Positions 10,601 through 21,500 of a stretch of DNA of 64,000 nucleotides are shown piece after piece. Position 1 is the first letter of the stretch; the number at the start of each line of letters is the position of its first letter. The notes under the pieces were generated by a model. It was not told where the DNA came from, made no database searches, and was given only the letters and a program-made list of their open reading frames with translations. The DNA is from Phallusia mammillata (taxonomy: Eukaryota; Chordata; Ascidiacea; Phlebobranchia; Ascidiidae). Both the position numbers and the translations under genes were made by a program. Location of the stretch: the NCBI GenBank assembly GCA_003260075.1, contig QLIY01000198.1, forward strand, positions 63,815 through 127,814, read 5' to 3'.

Positions 10601-13600
10601 CACACATATTGCGGATCAATTAGCCAAGCACAAACATAACATAAAATGGCAGACACAAACTCAAATAGGAAGCAAATTGCCAGGCATTGTATATGTAGTT
10701 CAAAACCCAGTGTATAAAACGCTAGGCCAAACAGAATCAAATGTTGTACACAATTCTACATGTAGAGTACATTCTGGTGCAGATGCTTCAACAATAACTA
10801 TTGCTATTATAATATATTTATGTAATGCTAATTATATATTATCATAGCAAAAGAATAGAATGTGTTCGTTATGCACAGGCTGTCTGGCAGTTTTGTTTTT
10901 GATAAAGTTACTTTTAAAGTCTGTGCGTAGTGTTCTTTAACACAAAAATGTCCAGCAAAACTATCAAATGATAAGTTTTGCATATTGTTCTCACGTTGTA
11001 ATTCTTACCACATAAGATTGTTAAGCAACTAGGATGGAGAAATCTACCTAATGATATGATTAGTGAATATTTTAGTTCATTAAAAGAATTGTACCTGGGT
11101 CACTTAAAACTTCTTTTGCAGCTGCAATTTCAATAAATCTTTTTTCTGCTTTTTGTTTTTCCTTTTCATCCTGGAAGTTATCAGGATGCCATTCCCGTGC
11201 TAGGTTTCGGTAAGCTTTAATAATATCTTTTTTCTTTGCATTCCTAGAGAAAACATATACAATGTGTCAGTTGACCAACAATGTGTGCCTTTGGTGATCA
11301 ACAACTGTGTTTTACTGACCTTGACACACCAAGGATTTTGTAGTAATCTCGCTTTTGCGATTGTTTCAAAAGTTTTTGGGCTTTTTGAATTTTTTCATTC
11401 AACCCAGGATAATTTTCATCAATTTGAGCTGCTTTTTGCAAATCCTCCAAAGCTAAAAGCAACAGTTTTACCCATATAAAATATGTGAGTAAAATTTGTA
11501 AAATAACGCATTCAAAATAAAACAAAAAATGTTATCCTTTTACCACCAAGCTCTTACTGATACTACTTACTACTTCTATACATGCTAAATGTAAGAAAAA
11601 ACTTAGCTACATTTAGTTAGTTCTAAGTACCTTGCTCATATTCAGCCTCTTGAGTATGAGCTTCAGACAGGAAAAACAAAGCAGGAATATTGTTAGGTTC
11701 GAGTGCTAAAACTTCATCAGCAGCATCTATTGCCTCCGACACTTTGTTATCCTGCATCCAACATACTTACTTACAGCAAATGTATATTCTTTTCCTGGGA
11801 GTCATGGCCTTAGTTATAATGCAAAAATGGCTCCCCATTATTGCACATATTGCGTAGTGAAATGTTTACTAATAACAGGTTGTTTGGAAAAACAAAACAA
11901 CCGTATGTTTTCAAACTAAACCGTATGTTTTCTTTGTGTCAATTTATTAATGGCACTAAACTATAGAAGCTACAAGGGTAGTTCCTGTTTGGGTTGTTTA
12001 CAACTACCCAGCACCATATGTACCTGCTTTGTATTTGCCTAGCTGTATGTGTAAATGGGAGAGCAGCACATAGCCCACTGCAGCCCTCAAATCTTTAGGT
12101 GCTATAGAGCGAATAGCCAACTGACATGCATCCAGGGCACTAGGGTAATTAGTGTTCCACTGTACAATAAAAGGAAACAAAAACACCTAATTGGCACACT
12201 GACCCTGTATGTTATGTAAAACAGTTCCCTAGCATGTAGTTAACTCTAAATGCTTAAGGGGATATCACTTACCTTGACATAGCATTCGCAAATTTTTAAC
12301 TTGAGATCCACACTTAAAACTGTTACACGCGATTCTTGAGCCAGTGCTTTCTCAAATTTGCCAATTGCATCTGGATAACTACAAAATAAAAAACAGTAAA
12401 GATCAGGCTATTGATCAATAAGAATATCTTGTTGTATAATAAATAAAATGACATTTGCTGTCCTCATTGTTTTAGCTGCTATATAAAAAAAATGTTCATT
12501 TTAAAAATATATTAAAAATGAGTGAGCTTACTTTTTTTCTTCCATTAATCTTTTGCCTGCCTCCACTGTTTTAAACAGCTTTTTCACACTTTTGTAATGT
12601 GCATAGCAATCTCTGTGATCAGGGTCCAGTTTTAAACACTCTCGAATTTCACTGCAATATTTAAAACATATATTAGCAAACCAAACATTTATCAAATAAA
12701 AATAAAATTTATGGCATATTATGTTTCTTGTCAAAACTGCATTAAGTTTAGTTCAATCCAATAATGAGCAGTATTATACTTACTCTAATGACTGGTCAAT
12801 TTCACCAAGGCTGTACCACAGTATGCTCATTTTTAAGAATGCTCTTGTGTTATCTAAGCGGAGCATCGTAGTGGGTTTTAGATCACTGATTGCTCTTCGC
12901 AAATCGCCAATTTGTTCGTACGCAGTAGCTCGTAACTCTCTGAAATCTGGGTTCCAAGGACAGGACTACAAAATAAATAAAAAATATTGATGTAGAATAT
13001 AAAACATCTGTTTAACATCAACTAATGATCAGCAAAACTCACTTCAATGACTTCATTTAAAAGAGGAATAGCTTGTGCATTATCATTTTCCTCTATCAGT
13101 TTTTGGGCTTTGATGACATTTCTTCTCAGTGGCCGAATTTCTTCAACTTTTGCTGTTGCCATTGCATTGTCTTCATGCGCCAGCTGTAATAGAAATGCAT
13201 ATTACCACTTTATGTATAGATCTACTTATTGTATATGGTTGTAAGATAAGCTTACATATTAAAAAAATTAAAGACTTACAACAAATTCATAATCCCCTTG
13301 TGCTTCATTAAACTTGCCCATTTTCAGAAAGAGATTTCCTCGCTGCATTCTGGCTTTGACAAAAGTTGGTCGCAATGATACAACCTGAAAATAATTGATT
13401 GCAAGATTGTAATCAAACAATGAAAATTATAAAAATGAAATTATTTTGCCCGGATAGCAAAAAATGCTTTTCTAGCATAACAATGTTTTTATGACTTGAA
13501 GATACTTGTTTTGGCACAAAATTAACCTGGTTAAGATCTGGAAGGGCTGATCTTGCTTTTCCCATTGCCAAATAAACAGTTGCTCTCATATAGTATGCCT

Positions 13601-16045
13601 GATAGTTTTGACCATCACTGTCTGCAAAGAAAAAAAGCATGTATTGAAGGAGACCAGAGCATAAATTTCTGGACATCAAAAGAGTTTAGTTTATCACCAA
13701 GCATATTTATCCCATGGTCCAATCTGCTTTTCCCATACCTTGTGTTAACAAAAAGCTCTTAACAACATTTAAATTTTAGGCAAACAGGACTTACTGAATT
13801 CTCTTTGGCCTATCTATAAATTTAGTGTTTTGCCAATTTTAACTGTTTGTGATCTGTGATTTACAGCTACAATTGTAAACATAATGTGTTGTGCAGAAAA
13901 AAAGCTAAATTTGTTGCCATGGATAAATTTTGTGACTTTTTTACTGGCAATGTGTACTTCACATTTAATAGGGTGTTTGTAAAACATTAAAAAAGGATAT
14001 TCTAGATTATTTATAACACACACCAAACAGGGTTCCCGCACAATTTTCAATCACAAATTCCATGACTTTTCCAAAACTTTTCAAGGAAAAGAAAACAAAT
14101 TTCATAACCTTATTCGAAAAAAATCAAGCAATTCCTATAGTAAAACTAGTAAAGAGGCTTTGGTAGATGTAGCCAATTTACCATACTGGGGGGGGGGAGG
14201 CTAAATTTGTTGCCATGGATAAATTTGGTGACTTTTTTTACTGGCAATGTGTACTTCACATTTAATAGGGTGTTTGTAAAAGGGGGGGGGGAATAGGATA
14301 AACGGATAATAGGATAAACAATGCAAAAAATACGTTTGTTGTATTTATTGAAACGACTAATCGAAGCGCAAACTAAAAACAATCTATCAGTACTCGGAGT
14401 CTACTTCTTTACACGTCCAAACCCCGATACCTTTTACGTGCTTTAGCCTCTTGTTTCTGTCACATTGTTTTGCAAATAGGCACTTATTACCATGAACCAA
14501 GTTTAGGCCGTTGCAGTGCTTTGTAAACGGACATTAAACACTGCTTACAAATCGTAAGTTTGTTACCTACCTTTATTAGGGAAAGTTATTGCGCCACACA
14601 ATACTTAAACGTTAGTCCATACCTCTATAAGTCATCTTTATGTTGCATTAAAATGCCTGTGTATTTCAAAACAATTGCGGGGGGGGGGGGATATTCTAGA
14701 TCAGGGCTTCCCAAACTTTTTTGATCGCGACCCCTTTTAATCGGGGGGGGGGATATGCCTGATAGTTTTGACCGTCACTGTCTGCAAAGAAAAAAGCATG
14801 TATTGAAGGAGACCAGAGCATAAATTTCCGAACATCAAAAGAGTTTAGTTTATCACCAAGCATATTTATCCCATGATTCAATCTGCTTTTTCCATACCTT
14901 GTGTTAACAAAAAGCTCTTAACAACATTCAAATTTTAGACAAACAGGACTTACTGAATTCTCTTTGGCCTATCTATAAATTTAGTGTTTTGCCAATTTTA
15001 ACTGTTTGTGATCTGTGATTTACAGCTACAATTGTAAACATAATGTGTTGTGCAGAAAAAAAAGGCTAAATTTGTTGCCATGGATAAATTTTGTGACTTT
15101 TTTTACTGGCAATGTGTACTTCACATTTAATAGGGTGTTTGTAAAACATTAAAAAGGATATTCTAGATTATTTATAACACACACCAAACAGGGTTCCCGC
15201 ACAATTTTCAATCACAAATTCCATGACTTTTCCAAAACTTTTCAAGGAAAAGAAAACAAATTTCATAACCTTATTCGAAAAAAATCAAGCAATTCCTATA
15301 GTAAAACTAGTAAAGAGGCTTTGGTAGATGTAGCCAATTTACCATACTTGCAACGAATATATATTCATATATTACATGATTTGAAATTCCTATCCCTATC
15401 TGACATTTTAGGGTAAAACAGTCACCAAATTCAACTTTTCCAGGCCTTAAAAATACAAATTTAAATTCCATAACTTTTCCAGGTTTTTCATAGCCACGGG
15501 AACCCTGACCAAAGAAAATTTTACTTACCAATTGCTGAATGATATTGAGACAATCCCCCCCCCCAACGCTAATTAACATTTCTACACCAATATGGTTTAC
15601 AACAACAAATATATATGTTATATAACATGAACCTTCAAAATGTAAATCCAAAAGCACCAGCATGCCCCCCCCCCAAATTTAAATTCCATAACTTTTCCAG
15701 GTTTTTCATAGCCGCGGGAACCGTGACCAAAGAAAATTGTACTTACCAATTGCTGAATGATATTGGGACAACGCTTCTGCCAGTTGTCCAGCATTTAGAA
15801 GCTGATTTCCCTTCGACAAAAGTTTTTGAGATTCAGCTTTGTCCAATCCCTCAATACCTTTGAACATATAAAACAGTTTATCAACAGGCATCCAACGCTA
15901 ATTAACATTTCTACACCAATATGGTTTACAACAACAAATATGTTATATAACACGAACCTTCAAAATGTAAATCCAAAAGCACCAGCATAATGGGCACTTG
16001 AGAAATTAAATGCTTCATAATCTTGGAAAACTTGTCTTTCATCAT
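7494..16045 (-). CDS. DNAJC3: DNAJC3/P58IPK-like ER co-chaperone, short isoform
   Basis: DNAJC3 is an ER-lumenal TPR/J-domain co-chaperone of BiP. Exons, all in compatible phase: 16045-15958, 15857-15747, 13621-13527, 13384-13280, 13183-13043, 12965-12784, 12651-12532, 12378-12273, 11751-11631, 11452-11320, 11243-11095 and 7696-7494. Exon 1 starts MMKDK and gives a signal peptide with core [15 protein letters not shown] motifs follow ([33 protein letters not shown]). The J domain begins [17 protein letters not shown] and carries HPD in REWHPDNF. The last exon has the family tail ([12 protein letters not shown], then [15 protein letters not shown]) and ends HDEF, a KDEL-like ER-retrieval signal. 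A 38-base G tract (7594-7631) interrupts this exon's Gly-rich stretch. Partial second copies of exons 2 and 3 near 15520-15536 and 14753-14781 are allelic assembly duplicates. Confidence 0.93.
7594..7631. repeat. 38-base G tract in the last exon of DNAJC3
   Basis: No flanking duplication is visible. On the coding strand it would read as about 12 prolines, between QNGG and HGFNPF. The human counterpart is Gly-rich there, so this probably replaces unresolved Gly-rich codons. Confidence 0.75.
7993..7998 (-). terminator. Polyadenylation signal AATAAA for the long DNAJC3 isoform
   Basis: AATAAA on the minus strand 25 bases downstream of the HEEL isoform stop. A second AATAAA lies at 7863-7858. 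Their position supports the 8023-10166 segment being a terminal exon. Confidence 0.6.
8023..10166 (-). CDS. DNAJC3: Alternative last exon of DNAJC3 with a long charged Q-rich tail ending HEEL
   Basis: A poly-T acceptor (TTTTTTTAG) at 10167 opens this exon in the same phase (G/AG) as the distal last exon at 7696 (G/AA). Its first residues ([14 protein letters not shown]) are homologous to those of the distal exon ([14 protein letters not shown]), so the two look like a duplicated pair. It continues through [12 protein letters not shown] and PFEDLF into a low-complexity Q/K/R-rich tail. The tail holds four degenerate repeats of about 25 residues around G-N/K-x-Y/F...D-G-x-W (for example [13 protein letters not shown] and [12 protein letters not shown]), then an acidic run. 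It ends THEEL, a plausible ER-retrieval tetrapeptide. A polyadenylation signal follows at 7998-7993. G tracts at 9053-9062 and 9877-9886 add about 100 and 259 false bases, so the true tail is about 600 residues. Function is unknown. Confidence 0.8.
8962..9155. repeat. G tract (9053-9062) with about 90-bp duplicate on both sides
   Basis: The segment coding [20 protein letters not shown] is present twice, once on each side of exactly ten Gs, with one or two substitutions. Collapsing it restores one reading frame through the long DNAJC3 exon. Confidence 0.85.
9628..10135. repeat. G tract (9877-9886) with 249-bp duplicate on both sides
   Basis: Bases 9628-9876 and 9887-10135 are two versions of the same coding sequence ([19 protein letters not shown] through QQQQ), separated by exactly ten Gs. 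The frame breaks at the tract. This is best read as two alleles laid end to end. Confidence 0.88.
10292..10398. repeat. G tract (10340-10352) with 48-bp duplicate
   Basis: The sequence CTTATGTCAAAACAGACTAC through TGTCAAA is repeated after the tract with a few changes. It lies in the intron upstream of the alternative last exon of DNAJC3. Confidence 0.8.
12024..12159 (-). other. Orphan exon-like ORF in DNAJC3 intron 8
   Basis: A pyrimidine-rich acceptor (TTTATTGTACAG) opens an ORF in phase 0 that reads like a helical TPR segment ([20 protein letters not shown]). A possible donor follows (GCAG/GTACAT). The flanking exons 12378-12273 and 11751-11631 already join in phase 0 and match DNAJC3 without it. 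Including 136 nt would shift the frame before the J domain. It may be a poison or terminal exon, or chance. Confidence 0.3.
14188..14752. repeat. Cluster of four G tracts joining short duplicate contigs
   Basis: G runs at 14188-14197, 14282-14291, 14679-14690 and 14743-14752 delimit small pieces. The piece 14198-14281 repeats about 13905-13981. The sequence after the last tract repeats 13590 onward, including part of DNAJC3 exon 3, and runs to about 15345. Intron 2 of DNAJC3 is thus inflated by a mixed set of alleles. Confidence 0.85.
14702..14742. mobile_element. Truncated hAT-type terminus
   Basis: CAGGGCTTCCCAAACTTTTTTGATCGCGACCCC is a typical hAT terminal sequence, cut off by the G tract at 14743. 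The matching unique region near 13996-14004 (GGATATTCTAGAT) has no insertion. This suggests one allele carries the element and the other does not. Confidence 0.6.
15470..15970. repeat. Two C tracts (15555-15564, 15665-15674) with duplicated DNAJC3 exon 1-2 region
   Basis: About 15460-15540 repeats 15680-15760 (end of exon 2). The piece 15565-15664 repeats 15893-15985 (exon 1 end and intron). These are partial copies and not extra exons. The tracts here are C, whereas those from 7.6 to 14.8 kb are G. Confidence 0.85.
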
Positions 16046-18531
16046 AATGATTTATAGTGATGGACCATTCAATACTGACCCAAGTATATGCTTCGAAGTT
16101 GTGAATATAATTAGATTTAAAAATACAACAAGATTCTAAATTGTCGTCATTTGCCTTTAAAAATTTTGATTTTTCTGCAAAAACATTATAGTCAACATCT
16201 ATGATAAACAAAACCATCTTCTCTGAATTAATGATTACCCCCCCCCCGTTGTGAATATAATTAGATTTAAAAATACAACAAGATTCTAAATTGTCATCAT
16301 TTGCCTTTAAAAATTTTGATTTTTCTGCAAAACATTATAGTAAACATCTATGATAAACAAAACCATCTTCTCTAAAGTGATGATTGAACATGGGGTCGTG
16401 CTACATTTATTTTTTTCTGAAGAGTATCAAATGAATTATGAAGTCTATACTTAATACTTACTGTTAAACTAACTTTGACAAACGTAACTTTATTGTCTTA
16501 AACCAATATTAAATGATTCAAAATAAAAGGAATAAAAATATCCAGTGTTCAGTAACTCCCATAATATTTCTAAAATCATACGATGCACTCATTCCACAAA
16601 CTTAAGTGACATAAGAACAATGAAGCGTCAATTAATACAGAAAACCCCCGGCTGTGTAAGTTGATTTGCTCAGAGCAACTAAATGTATCCGTGTGGTATT
16701 CTGATTCGCCAAAAAAATGATGACGCAACAGTAAAATTGTGACTCAGCAAAACTTGGAACCAAATCCAAAGTTTAATCTTCTCTACAGAAAGCAAATTAG
16801 TGAAAAAATTACGCCTAGTTTTGAGTTGCAAAAAGATACTTTGTAGTTTTTTACCTCTACTGGCAGGGCACTGCAACAAAAAAATTATCGGTGATCAAGT
16901 TTTACAACTCGTCATGCGTTTCCGCAATGGTACTTTAAAAATTATATTCTCCATAAATATATTTTTGGTTATAAAACCTGGAAAATTGATTCTGGTAATC
17001 ATTCCCTAAAATGTATATGACATATATATAAGTTGGGAAATGTTTATTTTTTACCAGGAAATAAACATCCCCCCCCCCAATTAGTGAAAAAATTACGCCT
17101 ATTTTTGAGTTGCAAAAAGATACTTTATAGTTTTTTACCTCTACTGGCAGGGCACTGCAACAAAAAAATCATCGGTGATCAAGTTATACAACTCGTCATA
17201 CGTTTCTGTAATGGTACTTTAAAAGTTATTTCTCCATAAATACATTTTTGGTTATAAAACCATAGAATACTAATGATAAAACCTGGAAAATTGATACTGG
17301 GAATCATTCCCTAAAATGTATATGACATATATATATATAAGTTGGGAAATGTTTATTTTTTACCAGGAAATAAACACTTTCCCACTTGTGACATAAACAT
17401 ATTTTGGATTATTACATTTTAAACCTTGGTCATATTTGAACAGATCAAAACCTTCAAAGTGCACAAACGCAGGTAGTGGTTTATTCGAATATATGATCAA
17501 TATAATCGACAGGAATACAATAAAATAAATCATTTAAGTGCTGCATATGGATTAAAAACATACATTTCAAGTACGGTTTACTTATAATTGCCACATTTAA
17601 TGGTTTAGTACCCAGGTCAAACTATTAAAAGTTTCAAAAATAGAACAACGAAAACCTTGTTGCGTTATATCAGGCAAAACCAATTGCGTTTCGCGGTCAG
17701 TTCAATTTTTTGCAGTTTGCCTGCTGTAGGCGAAGTGCTCATATTTTTGTCACAAAGCAATGCACGAGATGAAGCAGATTACGTAAAAAAGTACATTCGG
17801 CAATAGTACAAAATATATATGTCACAATTTAAGCTAGAGTGTGTCCGATATACTGTTTATCCCTTTCTTTTTTGTACATGTCAGCACTTGATTTGGGTAA
17901 ATTTGTGCATGTAAACAGGCTCATCACTTTTAAACGGATAAAAACACATACCAAAACACTTTGCGAAAAATCAGAAATATGAAAATTGTTGGGTTGTTCA
18001 GCAATAAATGCCAAGTGAGGTTGCTTGAATCGTCAGGTCTGTAAACGACATCTAAAACAAACAACAGTTTTACTTTGTGATAGGGCCTGAACAGCAGGAG
18101 AAAATAAGCCCAGTCAATGGTTATCGGCCAAAACAGTTAATTACGTGAGGTGTTGTTTCTCAAAAATACAATATGCGATTAGCGATGACTCGTTTCCCCC
18201 CCCCCGGAGAAAATAAGCCCAGTCAATGGTTATCGGCCAAAACAGTTAATTACTTGATGTGTTGTTTCTCAAAAATACAACATGCGATTAGCGATGACTC
18301 GTTCAATGAGCCAAAACGCCATAGTTTTATCACACATTACGGTGCTGGGGCAAATTAGCCATTTTTTAAAACAATTTGTAGTGTTTCTTTCGTGTCTTTT
18401 GTATTTTTCGAATGTGGTAAAATCGTCTTTATCTGCGAGTACGGCACTTTGCCTACCTAAATGCCCAGGTCTATAAACACTCTGTGGCCTAAATTCCGTG
18501 TTCTAATAAAAACATTTTGATTTTTGTGCGC
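16046..18531. other. Intergenic region between DNAJC3 and the GH31 gene
   Basis: I see no gene here. It holds C tracts at 16238-16247, 17069-17078 and 18196-18205. Each follows a segment that is repeated after it (about 16084-16237, 16796-17068 and 18095-18195). It also holds short palindromes built on GGGAAATGTTTATTT near 17027 and 17333. The DNAJC3 promoter should lie just above 16045, but no clear core element is visible. Confidence 0.6.
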
Positions 18532-21500
18532 TTACACAATGTCTCCACATCGTTTGCAAATGTCATAAGTTAAAAAAAATGTTAACTTACATGGAGCAAA
18601 CCGCTGAAAAAGTTGAGAAAAATCGCTCGACTTTCTGTAAAACACTGGTGGGTTTCCAATTTCAGCGTTCACGGCCACAGTTATTCCTCTTCCTTCTTCG
18701 TCAGGTACGACATTAATCTCAGTCCCATTCCACAAATACACCCATCGGTCAGGAGGCAGGTAGACTTGCCAGGTTCGTTGTGCCTCCAAAAAGACTGGCG
18801 CCACAAGAAGATCTGAAATATACAAAAAAATGCACATTACAGATTTTAACCAATAAAGACTACATTTTTTCACACTTATGAATAAGTCTAAATATAAGCA
18901 TACCATTGTCTCTTTTTTAGGGGCTTCTAATAGTTTTTTTTTGCTTAGCTTGACAACATAAAATCGAACTTATTGAAAGCCCTAAACCATCAGGGGTCGG
19001 CAAACTTTTTTGCACAGCGGGCGGCTTTTGAAAGTAAAAATTTACCGCGGACCGGTCTTAAAAAACTACAAATATTTAGCAATAAAAACGCATAAATTAG
19101 TTTATCATCCCCGGAATATATGGGCAAAATGTTCATAGCATTTAACCTACAAAGTTATACGGCCCGGTAACAAACTCCTCGCGGACCGGTACCGGGCCGC
19201 GGACCGGCGGTTGCCGACCACTGCCCTAAACTACTTGAGCCCCCACCAAAATTTTTGGTTAGCTATTGCCCTGTAGATCAATCAATCACGTCTGGGCTAA
19301 AAAGGCGACCTTCGTAATAGCTGTAACTTAAAGACAGAAATTCGAAACACCTGTGTAATAACCTGTAACATTATTTAAACGTTTTCGAAAATCTAGTTGC
19401 CCTAACCTAACGTAAAAATCTCAAAGGTCATGCTTAGATTCCGAAACACAGCACCGTTTTCATAATAAGCAAAACTTACCGGAACCATACAGATATTGAA
19501 ACTTTATATCGTAGACACTTGGATCGTCGGGATAATGGAAGAACAGTGGCCTTTGGGCGGGATATCCATGGTTTGCGACTTCTTTGGCAACGAACTTATG
19601 GTAAGGGGTGAGAAGAGTATAAAGTTGGGTCAATCTCGCAAACGACCGTATAGTTTTCTCTGTAGTGTACACCTTAAATTTGCAGTAAATGTCAGTTGTT
19701 CATGATGGTCGCCCATTATTTTTTTGCAATCCACATCCATTAGTTAAATTGTGGTCATTTCCAATAATTTTCAATAATCAAGTAAAAAAAATCGCAGAAT
19801 TACATTTCGATAAGCAGTTTGTCAAAGGAATATAAAGTCCATAAAATTTTAACTACAAATTAAAGATAGGCGAGCTTCAACGTTATTTGTTACCCGAATT
19901 TAGAGATTTATATTGGCCATGTGCAAAATTATTTGCAGTGTAATTGCTATAACATAAAAGACTTTTCACAAAACTAATAAAAAATGAACTGAAATAATGA
20001 ATCAACCTAACAAATTATCAAATAAAAGATCTCACAATATTCCGACCACAAAAAAAGCATTGATAACAAAGTTAACTGGTTTGACGTGCGTGGCGTGATC
20101 TACCTGCCAATTTCTGTTTGGTCTGTTGCCTTCGTGTGTTCGCAGTATCGGTGTGAAAATGTTCATTTCACCCCAACGCAAAACCAGCTCCTCTGTACGA
20201 ACCACACAAAGATCGGAAAAATATCCCCCAACGTCGGAATGAGTAAATCCCATTCCTAGCAGCACAACGAGTTTTTGGTTTAACTGGTGTAGTGCTAGGC
20301 AAAATACTCGTTGTTTTAAAGAACTTGTAATTTTGCTGACGTTACGCCCACCAGAACGACAAGGCTTGTTTTTTGTAGCAGTGGTTTTCAACCTTACACG
20401 GATCGCGTAGCACCGAACGATTTTTTCTATCGTTGCATTTGCCACCCAATTTCTTTTTGAACATGGGTAAGAGATATGCCCATTTTTTTACCAGCCTATA
20501 CCATATTTCAGAAACCAACAAGGTTAGAAATTTCAAATGAATGTCCAAAACACGAGTTTCGTCCCAAGTCAGGGCTGATCAGTTGGGTGAGTGGAGAATT
20601 TTTAATCAGACTCAAATTAAGAACAGAAAGCCACTCGCGCACTACCTGGAAAGTTCTGGTTTAGAAAACTGCTTGGGAGCGTCAACTTTCCTGCGCGGTC
20701 CACCAAATATATTACAACTTTATATCCTAATTGCAAACTGCAAGGTGTTAAAAGCAGAGAAATCGTGTGGAAGTCAACGCTCTACTTTTTTGTCCCCCCC
20801 CCCCCTGCGCGGTCCACCAAATATATTACAACTTTATATCCTAATTGCAAAATGCAACGTGATGAAAGCAGAGAAATCGTGTGGAAGTCAACGCTCTACT
20901 TTTTTGGAGAAACTTCATTAGAACCGCGTTTAACACGTACGATATCAAACAGACAGCAGCAAACTTTTCATTGAATTGACTTTTCCATGCGTCTTTTAAA
21001 TTGCATATTTCTTGTCGTGATTACATTTTGGGTTGATTTTGAAAACCCACCGGTCCGCAAAAATTGTTTTAAAAGTTTACCGGTCCCCCCCCCCCCTTTT
21101 CCATGCGTCTTTTAAATTGCATATTTCTTGTCGTGATTACATTTCGGGTTGATTTTAGAAACCCACCGGTCCGCTAAAATTGTTTTAAAAGTTTACCGGT
21201 CAGCAAAGTTAAAAGGTTGAGAACCACTGCTTTGGGGCATTTAGAGAAGTGAAATTGTTGCAAGCGCCAAAACGATATGGCAAAAGCAGCGGAATATAAA
21301 AAGTTGATTATACAAGTGCGAAGGCTACATGGAAAACAAAAAGGGTCCTGACTTGCTGCCTGATGGTTGCTGGTTTCGATAGCACCACACCGCTTAAACG
21401 ATAACTTGGCGAAGTTGTTAAACAATACACTTGTGGTAAACGAGTTACAGCCGATGTTAATGCTCACCCTAACTGTAAGTGGGACCAAATTTGGGGCCGA

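Noticed and set aside
13527-15345. Tandem duplication of DNAJC3 exon 3
   Set aside because: The second copy is cut by a G tract and its surroundings match the first copy through about 570 bp of intron. It is an allelic assembly duplicate.
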